This document shows, piece by piece, positions 23,201-35,931 of a stretch of 64,000 nt of DNA. The position numbers were made by a program, and so were the translations under genes. Position 1 is the stretch's first letter; each line of letters opens with the position of its first letter. The stretch lies in NCBI RefSeq assembly GCF_018687715.1, contig NC_056758.1:1116001-1180000 (forward strand), written 5' to 3'. This DNA comes from Carya illinoinensis (lineage: Eukaryota > Streptophyta > Magnoliopsida > Fagales > Juglandaceae). Below the pieces are notes generated by a model. That model was given only the letters and a program-made list of their open reading frames with translations, did not search any database and had not been told where the DNA came from.

Positions 23201-26200
23201 TGGGCTTTGAAGAAGTATCAGGAAAGTTAATTAGTGCCTTAAATTAAGGTGTAACAAGTCCCAATCCGTGAACAGTTAATAGAATCCAAGAAAAATTAGG
23301 AATCCTTGTTGTATAAGGATACCTCTTGGCCAATCAAAATCAGTCAAGGAGACAATGACTTAGTGAAGCTAACGTAGGTTGTTAGGATTTTTTGTTTAGG
23401 ATTATAATATGATATTATGGTCTTCCCAAGTTTGAATATGTTGAGTTATAACCCCTAGGGTTGGCTCTACTGGCAAGAGCCTAGGTCTTAGTGGTATGCT
23501 CCTTCCAGATCTAAGGTTCGAATCCTTGGGTGCAAACAATTTTTAGGGGCCACCAGATTGGCGGATTTTACCTTGAAGTACCTGAGGTGCACTTTTGGGT
23601 AACTCCTTGCCAAGGGACTGTGCACCCCCGAGATTAGTTAGGACTTTATTCCAGACACCGGTGCCAATAAAAGGGAAAAGAATATGTTGAGTTTTATTTA
23701 GTTGTTATCGTGAGGTTTAAATAATGTGATCAGTAGCGTTTGAAGTTCAGATTGTTTGTAGAACTCTTATACCCAGTGCTATGGAAATTGTAAAGCTGCT
23801 TTCCTGGCCCTAGCAGGTAGGGAATGTCCAAGCAATGGTATTGAAGCCAGGTTTAAGAGATTGTATAGACTCGTATGTTATGGTAAGCTAACGAGAAAGA
23901 AAGGGACATTGGATGAAGTATTCCTTAGGATATCTTCTGGCCAACATTAGGGTTTGCATAGCACTTTTATGCTTTAAATGTTACTTGTTTGATTCAGTTT
24001 TGGAAGAATTTCATAAAAGTATAGAAAGTTACTTATTAAAAGAAAATATATCATCCTATTTTATGTTGATTCGGTTATAAGTCAGACTCAATTATTTTTT
24101 CCTATAGATATTTGAGATTATTGCATTTAATAGATCTTTTACAAGCTCCTTTTAAGCTGATTTATGTATTCTCCCTCACAAATGCATTTTTTGTTCCTCA
24201 TACTTGTGAGAATGGTTTTGTATCATCCTCTGATCTATAAGTGTACCATAATGCGTAATTTGGTGAAATTTCATGCATGAAGGACTGGTGAAACATGTTG
24301 AGGAAACTGTCAAGCAGGAGCATGCTTCATCTCCAAATAAGCCAATTTATTTGGTGGGGGATTCCCTTGGAGGATGCCTAGCACTTGCTGTTGCTTCTCG
24401 TAATCCTACCATTGACCTAGTCATCATATTGGCCAATCCAGGTTAGATTCCTCATATGTAGTTTTTGTTTTGTACTATAATCTTGTTTCTGATTGATGAT
24501 TGATGTTGACCCCTGGAGAAAGCCTAACCTTTTGGCATTTCATTTTAGCCACATCATTTGGCAGGTCTCAGTTGCAACCATTGCTTCCTATCTTGGAGGC
24601 TATGCCTGCTGGACTACATAGTGCAGTTCCCTATCTTCTTAGCTCAATCATGGGTACTTGATCTGTTGCCTTCAAGTCTAATTGTGAAGTGTTGAATAAT
24701 TGAATATATCCTTGATAATTTAACATTTTCCATGCCTATGATCCTAGGAGTACCACAAACTATGCCATCTGTTACTATGGTCTATGATGTGATCCCTAGT
24801 GCTGCTACCATGAGCAAAGATGCATGATTTGATCATTTTGTTGTCCTCTTGATGTAGCGTTGATGAAAACTCAGTCTACTTTACTTATTTCAGGAACCTC
24901 GAGCCAAGTCTTGAAAGTGGTCTAATTGTCGACTTCAAATTTATTTTAACAAAAACCTCAAAGATAGTCATGTTATAACAGTAATATTTGTGCTGCTATT
25001 ATGAATATTCACAGTTGATGGAACCAGCGGAACAATTAAGGTCAACGATTCAGACTGCCGTTTGATCCTTGCTGGCCTAATGCATTTAATGGGTGACAAA
25101 TGCATGTTTAACTAGTGAACTTGCAACTATTTTAAGAGAGATTATAATCTTATGTCTGCATTCTATGAAAAGTTTTTATCTGTGGCCTTCATTTCTCTAC
25201 TAGCACTCGTGCAGTCTTCTACTAGCCTTTTTATTGTAGTTTAACCTACCTCATCTTCTACAGTTGATGCCATGTCTGTGTAAACAAATTTCATTTGGTT
25301 TGAATCAGTTCCATCAATAATTTTTTCATTGTTAATTGTATTCCTATAAAGCTTCTTCATATGTTTATCAACAGCAACTTTTTTTGGTCCCTTTTTTTGG
25401 ATATCAGGAGAAAAAGCTTCTGATATTACCCTCTTCTATTTTGTTTACCTCAGGTGATCCAGTGAAAATGGCAATGGTCAACATTGAAAGTAGGCTTCCC
25501 CCTGGAAAAAAATTGGAACAGCTGTTTCTCAGCCTCACTTCATTGCTACCATATCTTTCTGTAAGGAATGGTTACATTGATCTTGCTTTTCTTGTGGGTT
25601 ATTGGTTATTTTCTTTTCTTGTGCTTTAAATTTCCATTATTTTTGGTTGTTATGCATTTTTGCTGTTTTTGGTTTGGTCGTGCTCTCTTTAGTTGCCATT
25701 CAGAGAAGTTTCCGATGGTTATCCAACTTAAGGCCACAATGTTGTATTTCTAGTGCTAGTTAATCATCACTTGAGTACACAGTCACCGGAGCATGTTAAT
25801 CATCATTTGAAAACCAAAATTCAAAGTTTCCAACTAAGGGAGTGTCTGATGCTTACACTTAACTTTGAACCAAAATCACTAGGCTAACACTTCCCTTTTG
25901 CAAATTCGTACCCTTTGTTCTCTCTTCTTCTTCTTTTCTCTTTTTCCTTCATTCTCGCTTCCTCTCATATTTGTGTGCGTGGGTGAATGAAAAGGGATGA
26001 AGGCCTTTGTTTATACCATTGCAATGCATAAACGATGGTTTATTCTCTGTCAGTAGCTATTTCCTTAGGTTATGGCATTAATCATTAATCTGATAGGCAC
26101 TACTTTTGCATGAAGGGTAATTGGCCAAAAAGGGAGGTGGACATGCCTAGAATCTGAAGTTTTATTTATTTATTTATTTTTTATGTTAACAGAGGGCTGG

Positions 26201-29200
26201 ATTTTTGTTGACATCCAAACCCAATAACTAATCAAAGAAGACCCATTCTATTTGATGTCATTTTTTTGTTTGATAGTAGAATTTATTAATGAGCACAAAA
26301 GTGCTATCAAGGTACATGTTTCCATCAGACACAACTAGCTTGAAAAACAAATGTATGTTGTCATCCAATGATAAAGGGATCCGAAAAAGAAATCCTTGAG
26401 ATGCTCCACTGCCTTGTCACATTCCGAGAAGTTTCAATCATTCCACTTCCTCCAAATTCACCATATAAGGCAAATCGGGATCATCTTTCATAAGTTTTCA
26501 TTATGCGGACTGCCAAACCTACCTCTCCAATACTCGAAAAGATCCACCAACCATTTAGGCATGACCCAATCGAACCCATAATTATAAAGGCTAAAGCAGC
26601 TTGCCGGACTGCATAACAATGTCATAACAAGTGATCACTGTTGTCTTGTTATTCTTGCACATCAACACTGATTTACCACAATAATCTGTCGCTTCTTTAA
26701 ACTATCTAGTCTATCTATTTGATATCATTAATGGGCTTACAAATATAATAATACTAGCAATTCCTTAGTTTAGCAAGAGTAAGCCCAATCATAGTGAGTC
26801 ACAGTGGGTTTTGTTTTGTGTAGTGTAAGTTGATTCCTAATATCTTTTGCCTCTCTTTTGCTTTAAATAAAATTGATTAAGAAGTCCAATTAATGTTTGT
26901 TTGGTGTCAGGACTGTCCTCCAGTGTTGTTAAATTCCAGTTATACCAAAAACTTAAGTTGCTGAGAAGAGGTGAACTTAAATCTTTTAAGTTATGTTCTA
27001 ACACCTTCGCTCACGTGTGGGCCAAGTTCTTCTTTAATAAGTGAGCCCAACAACTAGGAATATTTAGTTATAATGGAGATAGAGTATGAGTCAGGGTCTA
27101 AACTTAAGATAACAATCTGATACTAAGTTAAATCAACAATTGTCCCAAAATTTAAGCTGATGGAAATAGGCGAATTTAATCATTAATCTATATTCTATGG
27201 ATGTCAAATGGGTTTTACTTTTCTGCATATTTGTTGGCAGGGCTTTGATGATATTATACCAAAGAGCACACTTCTATGGAAGCTGAAGCTGCTTAAATCG
27301 GCTGCTGCATATACTAATTCCCGTCTACATGCTGTTAAAGCTGAAGTGCTCATCCTCTCGAGGTTGCTCCTCTCTCTAGATTTTGACTAATTACTAATTT
27401 ACCATCTAGGTTTGTACATGTTTAAGACATGGTATTAGTTACTTATGATTTGGTAAATCTCAATAGATAGTTACAATTGTTGATATAATTGTATTTTAGT
27501 GGCAAGGATAACATGGTTCCTAGTGGAGATGAAGCTCAACGACTCAAGGAATTGTTACAAAACTGTGTAGTTCGTCACTTCAAGGATAGTGGTCATACCC
27601 TTTTATTGGTAGGTGATAACATGCACATCCATAGTATGATGTCATGATGCTGCTCCTTACATCTCTGTTATTTCCAATTATTGCTGGAGTCAGTGAAGCT
27701 TCTGATGACATCAAGATTTTGCATGACTTTTGATCTTTTTAGATAATCTCAGTTCTATTGGTCAGTTATTCACTTCAGTTGCATTCATGTGTGATCACCT
27801 AAACGACCAGATTCAGGTTGTCTGTTGAAATAACGCAACTCCATTGCACCTTTTCGATTTGATTTCTGCTCTGAATTGCCACACATGATTCAAAATTTCT
27901 TGGGTTTGGCTCAATCTCTTTTTTTAAATCTCTTTAAATTTATTGATTAATCAGTGTATTTCAAGATTCTTTAATTTTCAGATTACATAAATATAACTTT
28001 TGAAATATTTGGGGATGGTAGAATTACAATTTGTCATGTGCCCAATAGGTATGTAATTTTTTTTTTTTTTTCGTTTTGATCTTGCTTCACTTTTTCCAAG
28101 GGACCCAAATTCAGAGTAAACCTCTAAAATTTACAAGGGAAGCTCCATGCACCTGCTCTTAGGTGAACACTGATTTCTCCCATGCTTAGCATGAACTTAA
28201 TGGCCCTGAGCTTATACTGGAAAATCATCAGTACCAAACTTCAAGCAATAAGGAAGTGGGTCGACTTTGGATGTCAAGCACAGACTTAACACTTTATCTG
28301 CTCTTTTAATTGTGTGTAATTATGTGCTTTATCGTGATAAACAACTTTATGAACTAACTTGTCTTGGAATTTTCTGCTTACATCAGGCCACTCCACTTGT
28401 GGGCCCTCATTTTGTGCCTTTTGAATTGTAATTCACCTAGTTTCTTCTTCTTTCTCTCAAGAATACTTGCACTTTTTTGGTAGTTGATTTTGGGATAACA
28501 AACTGACTTCAATCTTAGCTGTCATGGTGCAGGAAGATGGAATTGGTTTGATGACGGTTATTAAGGGTACTTGCAAATACCGTCGTTCAAGGAGACATGA
28601 TTATGTATCCGATTTTCTACCTCCTAGTAGGAAAGAACTCCAATACGCCTGTGATCAAGTGCTTGGGTAATACAGTGGTGCTTCATTTTTTTCTCTTTTT
28701 CAGCTTACCTTAATCTGATGGTGGGCATGCAACTGAATGAAGCTCAATGTGATGCAAGTTTTGAGCCTTAAATCTCAATATTAATCTTGGGCCGAGGGTA
28801 CTAGAAATATGATCCTGTTCAAGGGTGACTTTTACAAGAACATTGCATCATTATAAGTGGAACTGTTGTGTGATACAATTGGTGACTGTTAAGATCAAAC
28901 TGTGGTAGAGTTAGATGGAAAACAATCGATATCATTAAGATTTCTCCACATCATTATACTCATTAAAATTCTGCCACTAACATATCAACTCCACCCCCAC
29001 CAAGATATGGCACGAAATGTTTTCAAATTTTGGACACCATACAATCTCTTTCAAGTTGGGTTTTCAGGGATTAATCTGAAATTATTTCTTGAGTTTTGAT
29101 GTCTGCCTTTCCTGGACTTATGATGTGGCCTATCAAATGTTTGTTAACATTGTGACCCATCTGTTTGGATAGTGAAAGTGTTTCTTTTTATCTCATCTCA

Positions 29201-32200
29201 CCTCATCATTACAACTTTTCCAAATTTCAACACAAAATATAATAAACAATTCAACATTTTCAAATCCCAAAACAATAATAATATTAAAAAATAATATCCT
29301 AACAATATTTTATTCAACTTTCATCTAAAACCATCTTATCTCATCTCACTATCCAAGCCGTAAATTTCTCACTTTGACCAAAATATTTCTTCTCCTTTAG
29401 TATGTTATTATGAATTATTTGGCTTTATATATCATGGACAAGTGACCTCCAAATTGTCAGATTATGCAGAACTGTCCAAAACAAGTCATCATTTTGCTGA
29501 TTTAATGCTTTTAATATCATATCTGGCGAATGTGATCAAAAATAAGTTCTATGGGCACTTTTTCACATTTGTTCTATACTTCCAAAGAAACTTGTCTTGG
29601 TTCGTGTTGGCATTAACATGCCTATTGGGTGACACCAGCAGGTGAAGCCCTTTGGCTTTGGGTCCTTTTATTGTGCCCCCGCCGGGGGGGGGGGTGGTTC
29701 ATATGGAAACCACAGAAATTAGATTCCAATGTGCTCATGTATTTAGTTTTGATAATTCTACCTCACAAAAAGAAAGCAAATTTGATCTATTTTTTTTTTT
29801 AGTCCTGTCTAAACAACCTATTTCATGTTGCTTTGAAATCTCTTGTTCTGATCTTGAGTGATTTATCATGTTGAAAGAGAAACTGCAGTTTGAAACAGAA
29901 TGTTGCTCATGCAATATCAAGTATTTGTTTGTGTTCCCTGCATTTTCTGTATCATTAGCCCCACACCCATCGTTTGTTTTATAGAAAGTTTTATCAATGC
30001 TCAATTCGATGATATGATTTCACACATAGTCAGTAGAAATCTCAGCAGGTTGTTTGATGGCAAAACCATGTTTTCACCCAACCTTTTTAATGAACCATGT
30101 TGTTAGATTTGAACAATAAGAATCTTGGTTTAAGACCCTAATTGACTGGCCTGCATCTACCTCTCCTAGTCCTACTCTTGTCTAGGCCTTGGTTAACTCC
30201 CTGCACGAATCAGCTTTTTAAGTTATATGCAATCAGACATCTGTGCCATGTGAGCTTGAAGCTTGACATTACAGTTGCACAATGGCAGTTTATTGCGCTT
30301 TGCTTCTGGTTCCATAATGTTCTCGACTTTGGAGGACGGAAAGATAGTGAAAGGTCTTGCTGGTGTTCCAAGTGATGGTCCTGTGTTATTAGTTGGTTAT
30401 CACATGTTGATGGGACTTGAACTTTCTCCACTTGTTGAACGATTTTTGGTCGAGAAGAATATTATGGTTCGTGGTTTGGCTCATCCAACTTTGTTTTCAA
30501 GGGCGTTTGAGAGTTCATCCCCTGAGTTTTCTTTCAATGACTGGATCAAAGTGTTTGGAGGACTACCTGTCACAGCCAGCAATCTTTTCAAATTGCTTTC
30601 AACAAAATCGCATGTGCTTCTTTATCCTGGCGGTGCACGTGAGGCCTTACATTACAAGGTGTGTCAAGTTCCTTGCGTTCATTTCAACTTTCTTTTTTCT
30701 GTTTGCCTGTACCTAAAAAACCCTACATTTTGTAGTGATGAACTTTCATGGAACTGAATCTGTTCAGTCATTATTTACTTTCTAACCCGCACAGGTAAAA
30801 TAATGTAAAGGTTCCTTCCACAACAATGAACAACATTGTCTTTAATAATGCAGGTCTTGTTAATTCTGGATGTCGATATGCATGACAAGCCATAACTTGT
30901 GTGTTGATTATAATTTGGTAGTAACCACCTCGTGCACGTTGGAACTATTGTGTGAACTGACTTCTATCAAACAAAATCTGGTGGTATGATTAAAAATATC
31001 TGTAGGTTGAGCATCACTACTACACTTAAAATTATATAAAACTAAATGTAAGGATTAATGCAGGAAATGTGTGTTCATGGTCTCCGGAATGATCATGGTG
31101 AACAAGTTTTTAAACAATAATTGAGCTTGAGCATTTCAATAGAGGAAATACGTTGATTTTTTGTTTATTGTTTCTGTTATTTAGAGAGGATTAAGAGGTG
31201 ACTAGAGGTGCTTGTTGCAATTAATCTTTGTTTTTACTTGAACTTTCTATATCTGTCCAAACTTTGTTTTCCCACAGTTAATGGTGATATTATATTTCCA
31301 GGGAGAAGAATACAAGTTATTTTGGCCTGATCAGCCAGAATTTGTGAGAATGGCAGCACGGTTTGGGGCCACAATTGTACCATTTGGAGTTGTGGGAGAA
31401 GATGATATAGCAGAGGTAAGGTTGCGTTTTACTTCAGTTTTTTTTATCATCCATTTTTTTCTCTAACTTTCCCTTCTTAATTCTTTGAAAGTTTGGAGAG
31501 ACAATCTTAATTAAATGCTCCTTTCGCTGATTATGTCAGTTATAGTGCTGCTTAGTGCAGGTTGGAAGAGTCCAAATTCTAGAGCATAGTCAATGGACTT
31601 GTTTCTGGATCAATATTAGGAGTGGGATTGTGTTCATAGAATTATTACAGAGCAGAAAAGTTTTAATAACTTTGGTGTAGAAGCAAGATCACATTGATGG
31701 ATAGTCATGGATGAGCTTGCAAAGATAGTCAAACCCAAATCATAAACCTGTCATTTTACGTGGAAGAGACCACATCGAATAGTATAATTCGTACGGAAAA
31801 AGTAATCAGATGTTAATTCACAAATTCATAAATCTATCAACAAGTCATTAACAAAATATATATTGGAGAGTACTCTGGATTTCATTTATCTTTTCTTGAG
31901 CGTGATTTTTCCATTAATGTCCCATTTTCTTTGGAATTGAATTGTGTTGTTATTTTGCATGGCAGATGGTCCTTGATTACAACGACCTAATTAAAATCCC
32001 CGTCATTAAGGATTATATCAGAGATGCTAATAGCAACATGATAAGAGTGAGGTAATTACTCTTCTATACTGTAATGTTTTTCTGAGTGCTCTAATGTAAA
32101 GTTCCAAAAGCTAGAGTGCTAGCCACTTTTTTATCATAGAGAGTCAGTTTCAACTTCTATTGACTGCATATGCTCGTATTTATAGGGATGAGACAAGTGG

Positions 32201-32486
32201 GGAGGTTGGCAGCCAAGAACTATTTATTCCAGGGCTTTTGCCCAAGATACCTGGCCGCTTCTACTATCTCTTTGGGAAGCCCATTGAAACAAAGGGAAGG
32301 AATGAGATCCTGAAGGACAAAAAAGTTGCAAACCAATTGTACTTGCAGATAAAATCTGAGGTTGAACGCAATATGGCATTCTTGGTTAAAAAGCGGGAGG
32401 AGGATCCCTATAGGAGTGTTGTTGACAGAACATTATACAAGGCAATATATGCTACTTCAAATGAAGTTCCAGCATTTGAGCCTTAA
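20239..32486 (+). CDS. Phytyl ester synthase-type esterase/acyltransferase, chloroplast
   Basis: Thirteen exons join in frame to 711 codons plus TAA: 20239-20659, 20926-20977, 22480-22535, 24283-24441, 24549-24653, 25454-25560, 27241-27362, 27500-27608, 28533-28666, 30289-30658, 31302-31415, 31966-32051, 32186-32486, all with GT-AG introns. The start ATGGCATCTG is followed by a Ser/Arg-rich stretch fitting a plastid transit peptide. Residues ~130-400 form an alpha/beta-hydrolase with FLPGMDGTG and nucleophile elbow GDSLGG (Ser ~204), with likely acid Asp ~344 (SGKD) and His ~373 (SGHT). From ~430 an acyltransferase domain has GYHMLMG (458-464) and PGGARE (535-540). Length and order match plant PES1/PES2, which in Arabidopsis esterify phytol from chlorophyll breakdown and make triacylglycerol in plastoglobules. 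Which paralogue this is cannot be told here. Confidence 0.93.
21462..21804. mobile_element. MITE in intron 2 of the synthase gene
   Basis: 343 bp between perfect 8-bp duplications AGAATTTA at 21454-21461 and 21805-21812. The ends are imperfect inverted repeats of about 60 bp (GCACTTCTCACCCCTACCAC region against the complement of GTGGTAGTTTGTGGGTGAAA). No coding sequence. Confidence 0.8.
23448..23679 (+). mobile_element. tRNA-derived SINE in intron 3
   Basis: Flanked by a perfect 14-bp duplication GAATATGTTGAGTT at 23434-23447 and 23680-23693. The 5' half is tRNA-like, with an A-box region (TTGGCTCTACTGGCAAGAGC) and a B box GGTTCGAATCC near 23515; the body contains GACACCGGTGCC near the 3' end, followed by an AATAAAAGGGAAAA tail. 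The arrangement resembles the widespread plant Au-type SINEs (family assignment from memory). It is inserted in sense with the gene. Confidence 0.9.
26255..26760 (-). mobile_element. LINE 3'-end relic in intron 6
   Basis: On the minus strand several frames together read LINE C-terminal-like segments: WLVDLFEYWRGRFG, ICLIWWIWRKWN and NFSECDKAVEHLKD, then SLYHWM and a 3' tail. This matches the C-terminal end of plant L1-type reverse transcriptase proteins. Stops and frame breaks show it is dead; boundaries are approximate. Confidence 0.65.
29165..29356. mobile_element. MITE in intron 9, perfect 11-bp terminal inverted repeats
   Basis: 192 bp, TTGGATAGTGA at the left and TCACTATCCAA at the right, with subterminal ATCTCATCTCA repeats. 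No clear target duplication. A related eroded copy is at 18935-19100. The family looks like one that is abundant in Fagales genomes (recollection). Confidence 0.8.
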
Positions 32487-32588
32487 AATTAGTTTTGAGA
32501 GAGACATTGTTCTTGTCTTGAACTCCTATCATTCTCTCTTTCCATGGAAAGAGGCTTATGTACAGAAGTTATTTCTTGTTTGTTATTC

Positions 32589-32594
32589 AATAAA
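32589..32594 (+). terminator. Poly(A) signal of the synthase gene
   Basis: AATAAA lies 103 bases past the stop codon, in a T-rich 3' UTR. The same hexamer is kept in the duplicated 3' end near 39292. Confidence 0.6.
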
Positions 32595-32599
32595 AGGGG

Positions 32600-34253
32600 A
32601 TGTTTCTGTACAGAAAAGAAATTTACTTAATTGGAGACTGTTATACAGAAAAAATTTTCTTTCGAAAGGAACCGCGCTCTGGGTCAAATCTATATATCTG
32701 TATATGAGCGCGCGCGCGATCTTATGTAAAATAAAGTCGTCATCTCGTGGAATTCATCTTTAGAAGAGGCCATATAGCTTAATATTCATTGATTGGTTTG
32801 TTCTGGTTTTTCATCTTATCATAGTATGTCTTGAAGTGTTCCCCAAGCTGTAATCCAAAGAATGAAAGTGTTCCAGGGAATCATACCAGACAATCTTGTG
32901 CAAGGACTATCTTTTGCCGTACCTTCCTCAGTGACACTGATGTTGGGACAGGCAATTCTTCTCAGCATGAGAATTCTCTGCCACGTCCAAGAACAATCAC
33001 AAGGGCAATCAATCTCCTAGACGCTCTAATTTCTAATAAAGTTGATTCTAAATCAATCCAACAAGAATTATATTATATACTCTATCTCATTCCCATCGTA
33101 CTTTCAACTACTATTGGCTCAAATTTAATGTTTTAATATGTGCATTCACTCATCCCTTTTTCTCTTGTTCTTTTCTGATTTAAGTATTTCCGATTTTTCT
33201 TACTTGTAGATAAAGATCACGCTAATGAAAGAAAATCATCACAGAGGAACGACCTAAAGTAAAGTGAATGACTTTTCACGGCGCCAAGTTCTCGCCGTAA
33301 CAAGCTAAACTTCCCCTCATTAGTCCCCATGTTACCAACACTTCCCAGACATGCATGACCAATTGCGCATGCCTCGTGGTCATGATGCCACATCCAACAC
33401 GATGTTGCTTTCGTTAAACTACAAGCATAGATGATGTAATTCTTATTATTAGTCTTATTTTTATTTTCCTTCTTTGGAGAGAGGCTTTGCTCAAGCATAG
33501 ATGGCCTGTAAATTTATTTTCCAATACAGATTTCGCAGAAAAAAAATAAAGGAACACTTGAGGAAGAATATTATTATCATCAGTAATGTTTCTTTCTGCT
33601 ATAGTATCATGCATGCACGGGGCAATTGAAAATGAAACGATTGATTTTTGCTAGCTTTTGATCACTGTAATCAGGTGTCATAGTGGGTGAAATGATTCTT
33701 CAGGTAAGTGTAGAAATGATCCATGATGACTCTCTTAGAAAAAAGAATATGAAGCCAATTAAAGGAAAAATTTATTTGACAAACTGAACACATTTCTAAC
33801 GTAGAAGTTTGCGACATCATCTCTTACTTTTTATTGTCTCGGGTAAGACAAAAGTGGTTTCATGCATGCTGGATCCCGCTTTTTAGTTATTCTCTCTTTT
33901 CTGATTCTCTCACTTTTATTTGTTCTCTCACGGTGGAGTGAATGAGCGGAAGCTAAGGTACCGGAGGTCACAATCCATGGATAGGCAGGCATGAAGGCAG
34001 AACATGATTCTTCAAAACTATCTTGTGAATGGAATAACTTAGTGGGAATCTCAAAGTGCATGAGAAAGAAAAAAAAAATACCATGCGCAATATAGTTTTG
34101 GATCTTCTATCCTGTCATGAAACCCAAAAAAGAATATTATTTTCCTATTTAAGGATCAAGTACGAGACATTTTACAAACTGAGCAAGTTGTCCTGGTGTA
34201 CTCTGTTCTTTGAGAAAACAAATCCTAGTTTTCACCACACTGCTTTAGTGATC
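32600..34253. other. Intergenic region between synthase and unknown gene, duplicated
   Basis: No firm gene. A 101-codon frame at 32831-33136 (contains SPSCNPKNESVPGNHTRQS) has a similar 111-codon counterpart at 39578-39913, but the two diverge by a frame change near the end and the preservation is no better than in the flanks. A (CG)n-like run gcgcgcgcg is at 32707-32716. The last ~200 bases are the promoter and leader of the next gene. Confidence 0.45.
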
Positions 34254-35027
34254 ATGTCTTGGTATGGTTATCCGTATAGAGGCGGTAGCCGCACCTCTGG
34301 TGGAGTTGCATCAGTTGCCAATGCCAATGAACTGAGCAAAGCAAGCTACGCCTCGGAAGCTGATCAAGTGTGCCGGCCTGTCTTGATTGATGCTGAGGGA
34401 AGAACAATGCCAGTCATTGTGTGCACTTCCAACCAAAATAAGCAGAGCTATCTGGTTGACACAATAGAGCGTGTCCGCACACCTTTGGCCTCAGGATATA
34501 CACATGGCTCACCACCAAAGGCTGATCCAATGAAAAATTATGGGAACAGAGATAGCCCTCCAACAAAGGCAGATCCAGTGAAAGATTATGTATACGATGA
34601 TGATGACTGGAGGAGGCATTCCAGTCCTGCTCGTGATCGCCCTCGAGAAGTTGAGGTCTTCCTCAACAAAGTCCAGACTGAAGCTATGGGTAGGCCAAGT
34701 CGTTCAGCATGGGCGCCTGCAACACCAAGAAATGATACCAAACTCGGCACACCTACATCTGATATTGCCACAGCCATGGAGAATTTGAAGGAAGCGGCAA
34801 GGGGTTTATCTGTCACCAATGTTCCTCCACAGTATCGGTACACTATACCACTCTCAACAGGGCCAAAAAGAGATATCTATCCAGACACCATTGACAGCAG
34901 GGAAGCTGCAAGGCGGTATGGCAACTTGAGTATATCATCTCGGCCGCGAACCACTGGTGACACTTACACTGCAACAATCGACAGTAGAGAGGCTGCTAAG
35001 AGGTATGGCGGTGCAAGTATTGCTTGA
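34254..35027 (+). CDS. Unknown plant protein, copy A (257 residues)
   Basis: Single exon, start MSWYG. I chose this ATG because the paralogue at 41467 has the same start and the in-frame extension upstream (from 34056) reads like leader sequence. N-terminus Gly/Ser-rich with ASVANANELSKASYASEA; then MPVIVCTSN; a low-complexity middle with repeated (P)PKADPxK and charged RHSSPARDRPREVEVFLN; the C-terminus has two TIDSREAAxRYG repeats and ends GGASIA. No signal peptide, membrane segment or known domain is visible. Relative to copy B it lacks 44 residues after KVQTEA (an in-frame 132-bp deletion). The frame is otherwise open, so it may still be expressed. I do not know its function. Confidence 0.8.
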   Translation: MSWYGYPYRGGSRTSGGVASVANANELSKASYASEADQVCRPVLIDAEGRTMPVIVCTSNQNKQSYLVDTIERVRTPLASGYTHGSPPKADPMKNYGNRDSPPTKADPVKDYVYDDDDWRRHSSPARDRPREVEVFLNKVQTEAMGRPSRSAWAPATPRNDTKLGTPTSDIATAMENLKEAARGLSVTNVPPQYRYTIPLSTGPKRDIYPDTIDSREAARRYGNLSISSRPRTTGDTYTATIDSREAAKRYGGASIA

Positions 35028-35226
35028 AAGCCTCAAGTCAATGCTTCCCTGCATACTTTTACTAGTTTAGGCCTGCGGGGTTACCTGAAATTAATTAAAA
35101 AGGATTTATATCCACGAATCTACAGCTATCTTTTCAGTTCAGTGCTTCCTGGGAAGTTTGATAGGCTACTTGTCTGAATGGCGTTTATCTGATATTGTAA
35201 TAAGCTTTTATGGAAAGCATATATAC

Positions 35227-35232
35227 AATAAA
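35227..35232 (+). terminator. Poly(A) signal after copy A
   Basis: AATAAA 200 bases past the stop; the equivalent in copy B is at about 42557. Confidence 0.55.
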
Positions 35233-35931
35233 CTTCAGGGGTATTGATTTACTATGAAATCTTTCTTGGGATATTTTTCTCTCTTTTTACTTGTTTTTTT
35301 TCTCTAAGAAGACAATAAAATAAAGTAATAAACAATGAAATGGCTTCTGGCGGAGGTAGAAATCGCTGACACTTGATACCATATCAGTGTTGCGGATGTA
35401 AAGGGCATAAACAAGGGTGAGAGGTGAGATTGTTGAGAACCTTCACAATGTTATATTGTGTGTGTGTGTGTATATATATGAGATTGAAACTGATACATGA
35501 TCTTTGCTACTCCACGCCTAGCATTCATTGCACGTTGATTCAGCTAGGCTACCGCTGCAAAGTACAAATCTCTGGGTTACATACATTTCAACAGCATTCA
35601 GTGGTTCTTATACGATGTTAAAGCGTCAAGAGTGATTCTCCATTTCTATGAGAAAAAATTTAAAAATTCAACTACAACAAAATAGAGTTAGAATTTTTTT
35701 TTTCAGTCGGAGTAGGATTTATACTCAGACGTGTCTCCAGATTGACTCTAACTTCGTCTAATCGGACTCCAATCTTGTACATATATTATAAAATTATATA
35801 TTTATCTACGTATTGATCATATGTACAAGAACTATATAATTAGAACTTATATAGTTAAATTTATTAATATATTAATATGAGTTAATTATTATAAAATAAT
35901 ATACTTATATTATAATATAAATGGACTAATA

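Noticed and set aside
23453..23530. tRNA gene
   Set aside because: A and B boxes are present but no proper acceptor and anticodon stems form, and the region sits at the head of a SINE with target duplications.
24749..24824. Extra exon between synthase exons 5 and 6
   Set aside because: There is an AG before it, but adding it breaks the frame, while direct joining of exons 5 and 6 gives the family sequence IMGDPVKMA.
34056..34253. N-terminal extension of unknown gene copy A (66 residues; 75 in copy B from 41242)
   Set aside because: The stretch contains A-rich leader-like DNA and the shared MSWYG start is a better candidate; the extension looks like 5' UTR that happens to be open.
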